Shown here: positions 1-9,245 of the stretch, one piece after another
Layout of the letters: each line of letters begins with the position of its first letter
How positions within the stretch are numbered: the stretch's first letter is position 1
NCBI RefSeq assembly: GCF_018918075.1
Contig: NZ_JAHLPW010000021.1
Span: 1-60,089, forward strand
Direction: 5' to 3'
Length of the DNA: 60,089 nt
Origin: Virgibacillus sp. MSJ-26
Lineage (GTDB): Bacteria; Bacillota; Bacilli; Bacillales; Amphibacillaceae
Notes under the pieces: model-generated
Seen by the model: only the letters and a program-made list of their open reading frames with translations
What the model was told of the DNA's origin: nothing
The model's database searches: none
Made by a program: the position numbers and the translations under genes

Positions 1-14
1 TTTGACTTGGCCAA
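1..14 (-). CDS. possible start of a gene leaving the left edge
   Basis: On the minus strand a TTG codon (14 to 12) is preceded by GGGAGG (rc of 23-28) at a normal distance and followed by codons for Ala, Lys and Ser before the window ends. This is only a ribosome-binding-site argument. If real, the gene would lie downstream of betA on the same strand, beyond the betA terminator. Its product cannot be inferred. Confidence 0.25.
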
Positions 15-52
15 TAGAATAACCTCCCAATCGTTATATTTTTATCTTACAA

Positions 53-111
53 TAAAAAAACTGAACTGCGAAGCAAGAGTCGTACGCTCTCTCACTTACA
101 CAGTTCAGTTT
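53..111 (-). terminator. intrinsic terminator of betA
   Basis: An 11-bp inverted repeat (AAACTGAACTG at 58-68 and CAGTTCAGTTT at 101-111) lies just beyond the betA stop codon. Read on the minus strand the stem ends in a run of seven T (rc of 54-60), the form expected of a Rho-independent terminator. Confidence 0.8.
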
Positions 112-133
112 ACACTCCCGTCCCCCCGTCCCA

Positions 134-1813
134 CTAAACTTCTACTGTTTCTTTTTTTGTTTCTTTTTCGTGACGATAGAAGTCTACATATTCAGGCTCT
201 AATGGTTTACGTCCTAAAATTAGATCAGCCGCTTTTTCTGCGAGCATGAGTACAGGTGCATGGATGTTTCCGTTCGTAATATAAGGCATGACGGACGCAT
301 CAGCAACACGTACGTTTTCCAGGCCATGTACTTTCATCGTATGTGGATCGACGACAGCCATTGGATCGGATTCAGGGCCCATTTTTGCTGTACATGAAGG
401 GTGGAGGGCTGTTTCTGCGTCTCTCGCTACCCAATCAAGAATTTCTTCATCTGTCTGTACATTAGGGCCAGGTGAAATCTCTCCTGAATTGTATGGTTCC
501 ATTGATGGTTGTTTCATGATTTCTCGAGTGCGTCGTACAGCCTCAACCCACTCGCGTCGGTCTTGCTCTGTAGATAAATAGTTAAATAGAATACTAGGAT
601 GTTCGTTTGGATCTTTTGATTTAATTCTTAATCTACCTCTTGCATCAGAGTACATTGGTCCAACGTGGACTTGGAAACCATGCTTTGTATCTGCTTTTTG
701 TCCATCGTAACGTACGGCGAGTGGCAAGAAATGGTACATTAGGTTTGGATAATCAACATCGTCATTCGAACGGATGAAGCCCCCACCTTCGAAGTGGCTA
801 CTTGCTACCGGACCTGTCTTGTTAAGAATCCATTGTAATCCGATGAACGGCATTTTTGCTTTATTTAAACTAGGCATTTCAGATACTGGTTTTGGACAAG
901 AATACTGAATGTACACTTCAAGATGGTCTTGAAGATTTTCCCCGACACCCGGAAGATCCACGACTGGGTCAATGCCAAGTGATTGTAAGTGTTCAGCTTC
1001 TCCGACACCTGATAATTGAAGCAGCTGTGGTGTGTTGAAAGCACCGCCTGCTAGAATAATTTCGTCCGCTTCTACAATATATTCTTTTTTGCCTTTTCTA
1101 AAGATAAGTCCCTTAGCCCGTGTTCCTTCAAAGTTAATCTTCGTAACGAATGCACGTGTTTCAACATCTAGGTTTTCTCGATGCATGGCAGGACGTAGAT
1201 ACGCATGTGACGTTGATAGTCTTTGTCCTTTATAGATATGTCTATCAAACGGTCCGAATCCTTCTTGTTGATAGCTATTTACGTCTGGCGTACGCATGTG
1301 TCCCGCTTCGGAAGCTGCATTGAAGAACGCTTCAAATAACGGATTTGTCGCTGGTCCGCGTGTTAGTTTGATAGGGCCGTCATGACCTCTCATGTCGTCA
1401 TTAGGTGAATCGAGTGCATTCTCCATGCGTTTGAAGTACGGGAGACAATGGGCAAAATCCCATGTATCCATACCAGGGTCTGCTCCCCAACGTTCATAGT
1501 CAAGCGGGTTTCCGCGTTGATAAATCATGCCATTGATTGAGCTTGATCCTCCAAGTACTTTTCCTCGAGCATGTGCAATTTGTCGTCCATGCATATGAGG
1601 TTCGGGATCTGATTTATATCTCCAATCATATAGTGGATTTCCTGCCGGATACATGAGGGCGGCTGGCATTTGAATGAACAAATCCCATGGATAATCACTT
1701 CTTCCTGCTTCTAAAACTAAAACACTATGTTTTCCGTCTGCGCTCAGTCGGTCACCGAGGATTGCACCAGCACTTCCTCCACCAACAACAATATAATCAT
1801 ACTTTCGTTTCAT
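134..1813 (-). CDS. betA: FAD-dependent choline dehydrogenase (GMC family)
   Basis: Predicted to oxidise choline to betaine aldehyde, the first step of glycine betaine synthesis. The 559-residue protein opens with the FAD-binding GGGSAG motif at residues 10-15, has GMC signature 1 ([12 protein letters not shown]) near 84-95 and signature 2 ([15 protein letters not shown]) near 260, and ends with the catalytic HPSC histidine near 471 and a second conserved NIHAP segment near 516. The start at 1813 is chosen because GGAGGT lies 7 nt upstream; an in-frame upstream start at 1858 has no such site. It shares strand and regulator context with the betaine-binding lipoprotein and gbsR. In Bacillus subtilis the same step is done by GbsB, an alcohol dehydrogenase not seen here. 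Other GMC alcohol oxidases are possible, but the neighbours favour choline. Confidence 0.9.
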   Translation of the reverse strand: MKRKYDYIVVGGGSAGAILGDRLSADGKHSVLVLEAGRSDYPWDLFIQMPAALMYPAGNPLYDWRYKSDPEPHMHGRQIAHARGKVLGGSSSINGMIYQRGNPLDYERWGADPGMDTWDFAHCLPYFKRMENALDSPNDDMRGHDGPIKLTRGPATNPLFEAFFNAASEAGHMRTPDVNSYQQEGFGPFDRHIYKGQRLSTSHAYLRPAMHRENLDVETRAFVTKINFEGTRAKGLIFRKGKKEYIVEADEIILAGGAFNTPQLLQLSGVGEAEHLQSLGIDPVVDLPGVGENLQDHLEVYIQYSCPKPVSEMPSLNKAKMPFIGLQWILNKTGPVASSHFEGGGFIRSNDDVDYPNLMYHFLPLAVRYDGQKADTKHGFQVHVGPMYSDARGRLRIKSKDPNEHPSILFNYLSTEQDRREWVEAVRRTREIMKQPSMEPYNSGEISPGPNVQTDEEILDWVARDAETALHPSCTAKMGPESDPMAVVDPHTMKVHGLENVRVADASVMPYITNGNIHAPVLMLAEKAADLILGRKPLEPEYVDFYRHEKETKKETVEV

Positions 1814-1901
1814 AAACCGTACCTCCAAATCAGGTGACGTGCGTTTCTTTCCGCACAACGCCTCATTATATTTTTCTTGATGTTAAAATTGACTTGTAAC
1901 T

Positions 1902-2783
1902 TTATTTAATCCACTCGTCAGTTAGATCGCGGTTTTCTTCTACCCATTTTTTCGCACCTTCGTGTGGGTCATCTGAATCATTGACGAAATTGATGAGTTC
2001 ACCCATTGTTTCATCGTCATCGATCGTCCAATTAGTTAACCATTCATTCACTTCTGGATAATCATCTGCAAAATCTTGACGTGTTGCTAGAGAAATTTCT
2101 TCTACTTCTCCATAAGTTTTTTGTGGATCATCTAGGAACTTCAGGTCTAAATCAGAGAAAATACCATGTGGTTGCCAGAGTGGCACGACAATTGGCTCTT
2201 CCTTTTTAACGGCTTCTCTGAGTGCACCTAGCATCGCTGCCTCCGAACTAGGAACAAGCTCAAGTTCCAAATCATAATCCTCTATTAATTGTTCTGTCAC
2301 TTCCATGGTGCCTGCGCCTGGTTCGAAGCCGATGATTTCTTCTTCAAATAGGTCTTTGTTAGCATTTAAATCTTCTACACTATTGATGTCTTCCATATAT
2401 TCCGGAACGACAAGACCGACTTTCCCGTTATCAAACCAAGGTGCTTCATTATTAAAAGCGACCGTGTCTTGATACTGTTCAAAGTAGTTGATATCTTGCA
2501 CAGGTAACCAAACTTCAATACCAACATCTAAATCGCCAGTCGACAATGCTTCCATGATTGTTCCCATTTCCAGTTGCTTTATATCGACCTCATAGCCTTC
2601 TTCTTCTAATAGAACTTTCCATACGTGGTTGACTGCAATATTTTCAGGCCAATTGATTAAACCGAAAACTAGTTCTTCATCATTGTCGTCATCCGAAGCA
2701 TTTTCTCCGTCTGCTGAATCACCACAAGCTGCTAAAATGATTGCTGTCATGAATACTATAAATATTGTTGTGAAACGTTTCAC
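1902..2783 (-). CDS. opuAC: glycine betaine ABC transporter substrate-binding lipoprotein
   Basis: A 293-residue OpuAC/ProX-type solute receptor that would bind glycine betaine or choline at the outer membrane face. The N terminus is a lipoprotein signal (positive start, hydrophobic core, lipobox LAAC with Cys at residue 20) followed by an acidic linker. The family pattern NWPEN...VNHVWK near 45-55 and VWLPVQ near 92 includes the tryptophans that in this family form the betaine cage. The start is GTG, with AAGGGG about 11 nt upstream. No ATPase or permease gene adjoins it, so it must serve a transporter encoded elsewhere or be a spare receptor. It lies between gbsR and betA on the same strand, which suggests joint control by choline. 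Symbol assigned by family. Confidence 0.82.
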   Translation of the reverse strand: MKRFTTIFIVFMTAIILAACGDSADGENASDDDNDEELVFGLINWPENIAVNHVWKVLLEEEGYEVDIKQLEMGTIMEALSTGDLDVGIEVWLPVQDINYFEQYQDTVAFNNEAPWFDNGKVGLVVPEYMEDINSVEDLNANKDLFEEEIIGFEPGAGTMEVTEQLIEDYDLELELVPSSEAAMLGALREAVKKEEPIVVPLWQPHGIFSDLDLKFLDDPQKTYGEVEEISLATRQDFADDYPEVNEWLTNWTIDDDETMGELINFVNDSDDPHEGAKKWVEENRDLTDEWIK

Positions 2784-2819
2784 TATCTTTTATCCCCTTT
2801 GTATTTTTCTAGTTGATAA

Positions 2820-3377
2820 TTAATCGCTTTGTTCCTCTTTAGGTAAAAATTCGAAAATTTCTCCTGTTTTAACACTGTGTGTTAATCTTTCAAGCCAGTT
2901 GTAGTAGACTTTGGATTTATTTATTAAGTCAAATTGTTCTTTGGCTTGTTCTCTTACTTTATTAGAGACTTCCTCGTCTTCGATAACTTTTTGTAAGTAT
3001 TCTTCAGCTTGGCTGACGGCCTCCATGTTCATATCTACCTCCCGTTGCCACATCTGACAGTAGTAGGACATGAACGATTTGAAGAAGTCTTTTTCCGCAG
3101 CATAAGTATGTTTGCGTGTTCCTTTCTGATGGATTCTCTTTACCATTCCATTGTCATATAGCTTACGGATCCCCGTGCTCATGCTAGGTTTACTCATATT
3201 AAGTTCATCTCGCATTTCGTCGAGATTCATCTGATCACTTAAGTACAATGTGGCATAAAGAGCACCGGCTGATGGTGTAACACCATAAAGATCCATCGTC
3301 TCGGATATAGCTGAAATAATTTCATTTTTAGCCGATTCGATGGTCTCATATGCTTGTTCATCAAGCGAATTGTTCAT
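2820..3377 (-). CDS. gbsR: GbsR/MarR-type choline-responsive regulator
   Basis: A 185-residue winged-helix protein of the GbsR group. GbsR is known in Bacillus as a choline-sensing repressor of betaine synthesis and choline uptake. The helix-turn-helix is visible near residues 55-85 (LDEMRDELNMSKPSMSTGIRKL), followed by a wing with basic residues and a C-terminal half rich in aromatic residues. ATG start with GAGGTG 6 nt upstream. It is divergent from gbsA and sits upstream of opuAC and betA, so a single control region at 3378-3584 can regulate synthesis in both directions. That the ligand is choline is inferred from the family and the neighbourhood. Confidence 0.85.
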   Translation of the reverse strand: MNNSLDEQAYETIESAKNEIISAISETMDLYGVTPSAGALYATLYLSDQMNLDEMRDELNMSKPSMSTGIRKLYDNGMVKRIHQKGTRKHTYAAEKDFFKSFMSYYCQMWQREVDMNMEAVSQAEEYLQKVIEDEEVSNKVREQAKEQFDLINKSKVYYNWLERLTHSVKTGEIFEFLPKEEQSD

Positions 3378-3425
3378 TTATTTCACCTCGCTATTAAGTT
3401 CGTTAAATAAATTCTTAACAAATTT

Positions 3426-3454
3426 AATATAATAGGTTTATTCGAATATGTCAA
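3426..3454 (-). promoter_or_regulatory. gbsR-opuAC-betA promoter with palindrome in the spacer
   Basis: On the minus strand a perfect -35 TTGACA (rc of 3449-3454) and a -10 TATATT (rc of 3426-3431) are separated by 17 bp. The spacer contains the exact palindrome TATTCGAATA (3439-3448). An imperfect inverted repeat GTTAA...TTAAC (3402-3419) lies at the expected transcription start. Either could be the GbsR operator; which one is not decided by sequence alone. Confidence 0.65.
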
Positions 3455-3584
3455 CACTTGTTTGCTTGTAATTTTTGTTTTATTGACAACAAATTAGGTG
3501 CATGATAACCTTAAAAAGATTCAAAGATTAAATTTATATTTAACAAAGCTAAACTTCATTATTTATATAAAGGAGAGTCTGAGA

Positions 3585-5063
3585 GTGAAAGTATTAAAAC
3601 AATTTATAGATGGGGAATGGATTGTTTCGACGACAAACGAAACGAGAAAAATCATTAATCCTTTTAATCAAGAAGTCATCGCAGAAGTGACAGAAGGTAA
3701 TGATACAGATGCAAAAAAAGCGATTAAAGCTGCACGAGAAGCATTTGATGAAGGTGAATGGGCAACGACATCTGCAGTGGAACGTGGAAAATTGGTTCGT
3801 AATATCGCTACATTAATAGAAAGAGATAAAGAAGAGTTGGCACGTCTAGAATCATTAGACACTGGTAAAACGGTTGATGAAAGTCGTGATGATATGGATG
3901 GTATTGCCGATGTGTTTCATTATTATGCGGATCTCGCTGGCAAAGATGCTGGAGAAATGATTGCCTCTCCCATTCCCGATACGATCAGTAAAGTCGTTCG
4001 TGAGCCTGTCGGTGTTTGTGCGCAAATTACACCGTGGAACTATCCACTCCTACAAGCTTCTTGGAAATTAGCACCTGCTCTTGTAGCTGGGAACACGCTT
4101 GTCATGAAACCGAGTGAAATTACACCACTCACTACAATTAAAGTATTTGAGTTAATCGAAGAGGCAGGCATTCCCGCAGGTGTTGCCAACTTAGTCCTTG
4201 GACCAGGAAGATCAGTTGGTGCGGAATTATCCGAAAGTAAAGAGGTTGACCTGATTTCCTTTACCGGAGGACTTGAGACAGGTCGAAAAATTATGCAATC
4301 AGCAAGTATTAATATGAAAAAAATTGCCCTAGAACTTGGTGGCAAAAATCCGAATGTTATTTTCGCTGACGCAGACTTTGAAACAGCCGTGGATCAAGCA
4401 TTAAACGGTGTGTATTTCCATGCGGGCCAAATCTGCTCTGCTGGGACGAGACTTATCATTGAAGAGAGCATCCACGATGAATTTGTTGAGGCTCTAGTAA
4501 AACGTGTAAAAAATATCAAACTCGGTAGCGGTTTTGATGAAGATACGGAAATGGGGCCATTGATTTCAGCGGAACATCTTGAAAAAGTAACCGAGTACGT
4601 AGAAAATGGATTGAAAGAAGGCGCGACATTAGCAGTGGGTGGAGGAAAACCAAAAGATCCTGAACTTCAAAATGGATTTTTCTATTTACCAACCGTCTTA
4701 ACGGATTGCTCAACAGGGATGGACGTTGTACAAAATGAAGGGTTTGGACCGGTTATTACGGTAGAAAAATTCTCAACAGAAGAGGAAGCAATCCACTTAG
4801 CGAATGACTCTATTTACGGTTTGTCTGGTGGTGTCTGGAGCCAAGATATTGCCAAAGCAGAACGCGTTGCTGCTAAATTGCGTATGGGAACTGTGTGGAT
4901 TAACGACTTCAACATCTTTTTCGCACAAGCACCGTGGGGCGGCTATAAACAATCCGGTATTGGCCACGAATTAGGTGTTCAAGGTTTAGAAGAATATACA
5001 GAAACCAAACATGTGTATCATAATATCAATCCGCAGCCGATTCATTGGTTTGGGATGAAATAA
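3585..5063 (+). CDS. gbsA: betaine aldehyde dehydrogenase
   Basis: Oxidises betaine aldehyde to glycine betaine with NAD(P), the second step of the pathway. The 492-residue ALDH shows the substrate-entry motif TPWNYPLLQ, the catalytic glutamate in LELGGKNP (residue 250), the catalytic cysteine in GQICSAG (residue 284) and the C-terminal PWGGYKQSG motif. The GTG start at 3585 is chosen because AAAGGAG sits 10 nt upstream; the reading frame extends further upstream to 3498 without a good site. A TTGACA box at 3483-3488 lies upstream but has no convincing -10. It is divergent from gbsR, so it is probably induced by choline. Other aldehyde substrates cannot be excluded from sequence. Confidence 0.93.
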   Translation: MKVLKQFIDGEWIVSTTNETRKIINPFNQEVIAEVTEGNDTDAKKAIKAAREAFDEGEWATTSAVERGKLVRNIATLIERDKEELARLESLDTGKTVDESRDDMDGIADVFHYYADLAGKDAGEMIASPIPDTISKVVREPVGVCAQITPWNYPLLQASWKLAPALVAGNTLVMKPSEITPLTTIKVFELIEEAGIPAGVANLVLGPGRSVGAELSESKEVDLISFTGGLETGRKIMQSASINMKKIALELGGKNPNVIFADADFETAVDQALNGVYFHAGQICSAGTRLIIEESIHDEFVEALVKRVKNIKLGSGFDEDTEMGPLISAEHLEKVTEYVENGLKEGATLAVGGGKPKDPELQNGFFYLPTVLTDCSTGMDVVQNEGFGPVITVEKFSTEEEAIHLANDSIYGLSGGVWSQDIAKAERVAAKLRMGTVWINDFNIFFAQAPWGGYKQSGIGHELGVQGLEEYTETKHVYHNINPQPIHWFGMK

Positions 5064-5114
5064 TTAAAATAAGTAGACATTGCATTTAACATTAAGAAGA
5101 AACAGAATGATTAG

Positions 5115-5149
5115 CACATCATCTTACATTTAAAGAGGATGTGTTTTTT
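5115..5149 (+). terminator. intrinsic terminator of gbsA
   Basis: CACATC (5115-5120) pairs with GATGTG (5138-5143); inside it TCTT pairs with AAGA. The stem is followed by six T. It lies between gbsA and the acetyltransferase gene. Confidence 0.75.
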
Positions 5150-5248
5150 CATGTTCAGCAAGTCATTTAAAATCAGTGATATACTAATTGGGAGAGTCCC
5201 GGGCATACAAAAGATGTATACAGCGGAGAGAAAGACAGGTGTAGAAAA

Positions 5249-5809
5249 ATGAAGACTGAAAAAGAAAAAATGTTAGCTGGAGAAATGTACAATCCTGAAG
5301 ACCTAGCACTAGTAAAGGAGCGCGAGGAGGCAAGGCGAAAGGTTAGAATCTATAATCAAACAATAGAAACAGAGTCTGAGAAAAGAACTAAATTATTAAA
5401 AGATTTACTCGGCTCAACCGGAGAAAAAATAATTATGGAGCCAAATATTAGATTTGATTACGGCTATAACACACATGTGGGTGAGAACTTTTATGCTAAT
5501 TTCGACTGTACGATTTTAGACGTTTGTGAAGTGCGTTTTGGAGACAATTGTATGTTGGCACCTGGGGTACAAATCTATACAGCGACACATCCACTTCATC
5601 CTATTGAGAGAAATTCGGGTAAAGAATATGGCAAACCGATTACGATTGGAAATAACGTATGGATTGGTGGAAGCGCCATCATAAATCCAGGTGTAAAAAT
5701 TGGCGATAATGTTGTCATCGCTTCAGGTTCAGTTATTACTAGAGATATACCAGACAACGTTGTCATGGGAGGCAATCCTGCTAAAATAATAAAAGAAATT
5801 GAATTATAA
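5249..5809 (+). CDS. maa: maltose/sugar O-acetyltransferase (left-handed beta-helix)
   Basis: A 186-residue hexapeptide-repeat acetyltransferase of the maltose/galactoside acetyltransferase group, which moves acetyl from acetyl-CoA to a sugar hydroxyl. The N-terminal helical cap ([14 protein letters not shown], then basic helices to about residue 50) is typical of Maa. The catalytic histidine is in YTATHPLHP near residue 112. The C-terminal half contains hexapeptide turns ([20 protein letters not shown]) and ends [11 protein letters not shown], a family hallmark. It is a single-gene unit between gbsA and a convergent MATE gene. Because the window contains a large maltose locus 2 kb away, a maltose-related detoxification role is plausible, but the true acceptor is unknown. 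Confidence 0.85.
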   Translation: MKTEKEKMLAGEMYNPEDLALVKEREEARRKVRIYNQTIETESEKRTKLLKDLLGSTGEKIIMEPNIRFDYGYNTHVGENFYANFDCTILDVCEVRFGDNCMLAPGVQIYTATHPLHPIERNSGKEYGKPITIGNNVWIGGSAIINPGVKIGDNVVIASGSVITRDIPDNVVMGGNPAKIIKEIEL

Positions 5810-5937
5810 GTAGTGCGTGCTTTTATATGGATGATGCTTGGCAGCTTTTTTAATAAAACATAAAAACTGTAAGCTATAGAATCGTACGAAGAGTTAAGGA
5901 AGTATAAGTGAAAAGACTAGACTCTTTTTACTGTTAG

Positions 5938-5983
5938 ATAAAAAACTCGGTTTCTCTGTGTTTTTGATGTGAGAAACCGAGTT
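5938..5983 (-). terminator. terminator of the MATE gene
   Basis: A 13-bp perfect inverted repeat, AACTCGGTTTCTC (5944-5956) with GAGAAACCGAGTT (5971-5983). On the minus strand it runs into TTTTTT (rc of 5939-5944). Confidence 0.8.
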
Positions 5984-5992
5984 CAATATATC

Positions 5993-7345
5993 TTACACCT
6001 TTTCTTGCTCGACAAAGCTCATTGAAGCCCAATTTCGTTGCTTCCATCTTCTTACCATGAAGATCCCTCTTAGCCATTCATCGCAAATAAATGAAATCCA
6101 GATACCTGTTAATCCGAGGCCGAGATAGATGGCGAAAAACCATGCAGTGGTTACACCGACACCCCACATAACAATAATACCGATATAGACAGGAAACTTA
6201 ACATCACCTGCAGCACGGAGTGAGTTAATCATCACTAAGTTAAATGCACGACCAGGTTCTAAAATAATAGTCATGAAGAGCAGCAGGGCACCGAGTTTGA
6301 TAATGGATAGATCATCTGTGAATATACCTAGAAGTGGCTTAGAAAAGACAAACACAAGCCCAGCCATACTGAGAGATACAATCAGAGATATCCGTAAACT
6401 TTTTAGTCCTCGTTCATACGCTTCATCTGATTTACCTGCACCAATCATATGCCCAATTATAATCTGAGTTCCCTGACCGATAGCGATTGAAAAAAGAAAA
6501 ATGAACATCATGATGTTTTGTGCATATACTTTTGTTGTTATGGCAATCGTTCCTAGTTGAGCAACGAAATACGTAATCACCATCTGACTGGCGTTATAGG
6601 ATAGTTGCTCACCTGCTGAAGGAACACCAATCTGAAGAATTTTTTTCAAATATTCCTTACGATAACGGAAAAGGCTTTTATAATCCAACTGACCTTGACT
6701 ACGCTTGATGAGTAGGAAAATGAGTGCAATAAATCCTAGTAAACGGCTAATTACTGTGGAATAGGCTACACCTGCAACGCCAAGAACTGGAAATCCAAAC
6801 GGTCCAAAAATAACGAAAAAGTTACCGATGACATTAAGAATATTCATTACAATTGTTACGGTCATCGTATCTTTTGTATGTCCATAACTTCTTAAAATAG
6901 CACCAGTCGTCATAATTAATGCTTGAACAAAAATGAGTCCACCGACAATTTGGATGTACGTTGTTGCTTCTCCCATAATTTCCAATGGTAAATCCATTAG
7001 ATTTAAAATAGGGACAGCCCATACAAATAAAGCGGCACTTAATGTAAGGGAGAACAATAAATTTAAACTAATAGACATTATAGCAATTTTCCCTGCAGCT
7101 CTTGGCTTTTTCGCCCCTAAATTCTGGGCAATCAAAATAGCCGCACCTTGAGCGACAAATCCAAACATAACGATAATGACGGAAAGAATTTGATTGGTCA
7201 CACCGACAGCGGCAACCGATTTGTCGGAGTATTGACTGAGCATCAACGTATCCGCATTACCCATTAACATATGTAATAGTAATTCTATGAAAATAGGCCA
7301 GGTAAGTGCATATAATGTTAGTTTTTTAGTGTTGGTTGCATTCAA
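5993..7345 (-). CDS. MATE family multidrug efflux transporter
   Basis: A 450-residue integral membrane protein with about twelve hydrophobic segments in two halves, the usual length and pattern of MATE (DinF/NorM) cation-coupled drug exporters. Recognisable parts are the N-terminal PIFIELLLHMLMGNADTLMLSQYSDKSV-like first helix region and an equivalent second-half helix around residues 230-260 (GVPSAGEQLSYN). The start is TTG (7345-7343), with AAGGA about 6 nt upstream; no better in-frame start is visible. The gene is monocistronic, between its own terminator and the maltose locus. Substrates cannot be predicted. Confidence 0.88.
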   Translation of the reverse strand: MNATNTKKLTLYALTWPIFIELLLHMLMGNADTLMLSQYSDKSVAAVGVTNQILSVIIVMFGFVAQGAAILIAQNLGAKKPRAAGKIAIMSISLNLLFSLTLSAALFVWAVPILNLMDLPLEIMGEATTYIQIVGGLIFVQALIMTTGAILRSYGHTKDTMTVTIVMNILNVIGNFFVIFGPFGFPVLGVAGVAYSTVISRLLGFIALIFLLIKRSQGQLDYKSLFRYRKEYLKKILQIGVPSAGEQLSYNASQMVITYFVAQLGTIAITTKVYAQNIMMFIFLFSIAIGQGTQIIIGHMIGAGKSDEAYERGLKSLRISLIVSLSMAGLVFVFSKPLLGIFTDDLSIIKLGALLLFMTIILEPGRAFNLVMINSLRAAGDVKFPVYIGIIVMWGVGVTTAWFFAIYLGLGLTGIWISFICDEWLRGIFMVRRWKQRNWASMSFVEQEKV

Positions 7346-7451
7346 AGGAATTCCTTCTCTCCTTGAGGTTTAATCAAAATATAAAAACTGTATTTTCCAA
7401 GTGATGTAACAAAAGAAAATCTATTTTTACCTAATGAGCCATTTTGAAAAA

Positions 7452-7498
7452 AGAGAGAGGGCTATATGCAAGAAGTAACTCCTCCCTGCGTATAGCCA
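7452..7498 (-). terminator. terminator of the minus-strand maltose genes
   Basis: GGCTATATGC (7460-7469) pairs with GCGTATAGCC (7488-7497). On the minus strand the stem is followed by CTCTCTCTTTTTTC. It lies 14 nt beyond the alpha-glucosidase stop. Confidence 0.75.
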
Positions 7499-7511
7499 TA
7501 TTTTGAACGAA

Positions 7512-9194
7512 TTATTTTAAATAATAGACTCTCGTTTCAAAAGGATTTAAAGTAAGTTTTTGTTTTAAGTTTCCATCAACATCTTTGTAGTTGCCAATCA
7601 TTAAGGAACTGCTCGAATAATCCATTAGTTTGTCTGGCACATCATAGGAAAGTTCATTTTTAGTAAAGTTACTTAAGACAAGCAGTTGTTCGCCCTCATA
7701 AGTCCTCGTATAGGCAAAAATATCTTCGCTGTCTCGGTTTAATAAATCATATTTTCCATAAACGATAATTGGGTGCTTTTTCCGTAGTTGAATGAGTTCT
7801 TTATAGTAATGGAATATGGAATCTGGATTTGCTACCACATCTTTTGCGTTAATTTCTTTGTAATTGGAATTGACTGCAATCCATGGCTCTCCTTCTGTAA
7901 AACCAGCGTTCACACTGTTATCCCATTGCATTGGTGTTCGTGCATTGTCGCGTGATTTAATGTAAATGGATTCCATGATGTCATCTACATTTTTTCCTTC
8001 TTCCATTTTCTCCTTGTACATATTCAATGTTTCAATATCCCGATAATCATCAATGGAAGGGAACTTGACGTTCGTCATGCCAATTTCTTCGCCTTGGTAA
8101 ATATAAGGTGTCCCTTTCATCATATGTAATGTCGTTGCCAGCATCTTTGCAGATGTTTCACGGTACTCTTTATCATTGCCAAATCGGGATACGACACGTG
8201 GTTGGTCATGGTTATTCCAATATAGACTATTCCAACCATCATTTTCTAATTCGACTTGCCATTTTGATAAAATGTCTTTTAATTCAACAAGTGACCATGG
8301 TTGTATGTCCCATTTGCCATCCGCTCCAGAGCCGAGATCCATATGCTCGAAATGGAAGACCATATTTAACTCATTTCGGTCTTCCCCCGTATACAACAAC
8401 CCTTCTTCTGGAGTGACACCGGGCATTTCACCAACAGTCATGATGTCATAATGTGCTAATACTTCTTTGTTCATTTCTTGTAAAAATTCATGCACACGTG
8501 GTCCATTCATAAAGTATTGATGCCCTGACACATACTTTTTCCCTTCAATGGGTTCCCCGTCAAGGAAACGTTGGTCTTTAGAAATGAAGTTGACAACATC
8601 CATTCTAAATCCGTCAATCCCTTTATCCAACCACCATGTCATCATCCTATAGATATCTTTTCGTAATGTAGGATTTTCCCAATTTAAATCAGGTTGTTTT
8701 TCAGAGAATAAATGTAAAAAGTATTCGTCTGTCGTTTTATCATATTTCCATGTGGAACCGCCAAAATTTGCTTCCCAATTATTTGGCTCAGCACCATTTT
8801 TCCCAGGACGCCAAATATAATAGTCCCGGTAAGGATTGTCCGTTGATTTTCGTGACTCAGCGAACCAATGATGTTCGTCAGACGTATGATTTACTACTAA
8901 ATCCATAATAAGTTTCATATCTCGCTTATGGATCTCACTTAACATATAATCCCAATCTTCCATCGTACCAAATTCGTCCATAATTTTTTGATAGTTGCTG
9001 ATGTCATATCCATTATCATCATTAGGGGATTCATAAACAGGCGAAAGCCAAATAACATCAATTCCAAGTTCCTTTAAGTAATCTAGTTTTTCCGTAATTC
9101 CGCGAATATCTCCAATTCCGTCTCCGTTACTATCATTAAAACTCCTTGGATAAATTTGATAAACAACACTTTCTTTCCACCATTGTTTTGTCAT
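7512..9194 (-). CDS. malL: alpha-glucosidase / oligo-1,6-glucosidase (GH13_31)
   Basis: A cytoplasmic 560-residue GH13 enzyme predicted to release glucose from maltose, isomaltose and short maltodextrins. The start motif [17 protein letters not shown] is typical. Catalytic residues are in GFRMDVVNF (nucleophile Asp), VGEMPG (acid/base Glu) and NNHDQPR (stabiliser Asp). The QPDLNWEN segment near residue 200 is the region-V signature seen in enzymes that accept alpha-1,6 bonds. ATG at 9194 is chosen because GGAGG lies 7 nt upstream; an upstream in-frame start exists at 9239. It is 51 nt downstream of the neopullulanase gene on the same strand and presumably cotranscribed with it. A paralogue is at 16099. 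Substrate preference between the two is unknown. Confidence 0.9.
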   Translation of the reverse strand: MTKQWWKESVVYQIYPRSFNDSNGDGIGDIRGITEKLDYLKELGIDVIWLSPVYESPNDDNGYDISNYQKIMDEFGTMEDWDYMLSEIHKRDMKLIMDLVVNHTSDEHHWFAESRKSTDNPYRDYYIWRPGKNGAEPNNWEANFGGSTWKYDKTTDEYFLHLFSEKQPDLNWENPTLRKDIYRMMTWWLDKGIDGFRMDVVNFISKDQRFLDGEPIEGKKYVSGHQYFMNGPRVHEFLQEMNKEVLAHYDIMTVGEMPGVTPEEGLLYTGEDRNELNMVFHFEHMDLGSGADGKWDIQPWSLVELKDILSKWQVELENDGWNSLYWNNHDQPRVVSRFGNDKEYRETSAKMLATTLHMMKGTPYIYQGEEIGMTNVKFPSIDDYRDIETLNMYKEKMEEGKNVDDIMESIYIKSRDNARTPMQWDNSVNAGFTEGEPWIAVNSNYKEINAKDVVANPDSIFHYYKELIQLRKKHPIIVYGKYDLLNRDSEDIFAYTRTYEGEQLLVLSNFTKNELSYDVPDKLMDYSSSSLMIGNYKDVDGNLKQKLTLNPFETRVYYLK

Positions 9195-9245
9195 TTGAAT
9201 ACCTCCATTATAGTATAAAATTGTTATTAGGGATCTCATCGTTCT

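Noticed and set aside
7..249. Plus-strand 80-codon frame at the left edge
   Set aside because: It runs antisense through the betA terminator and the betA 3' end; the minus-strand frame has strong family motifs.
9195..9239. Upstream start giving 15 extra residues on the first alpha-glucosidase
   Set aside because: The ribosome site lies downstream of this start and serves the ATG at 9194.
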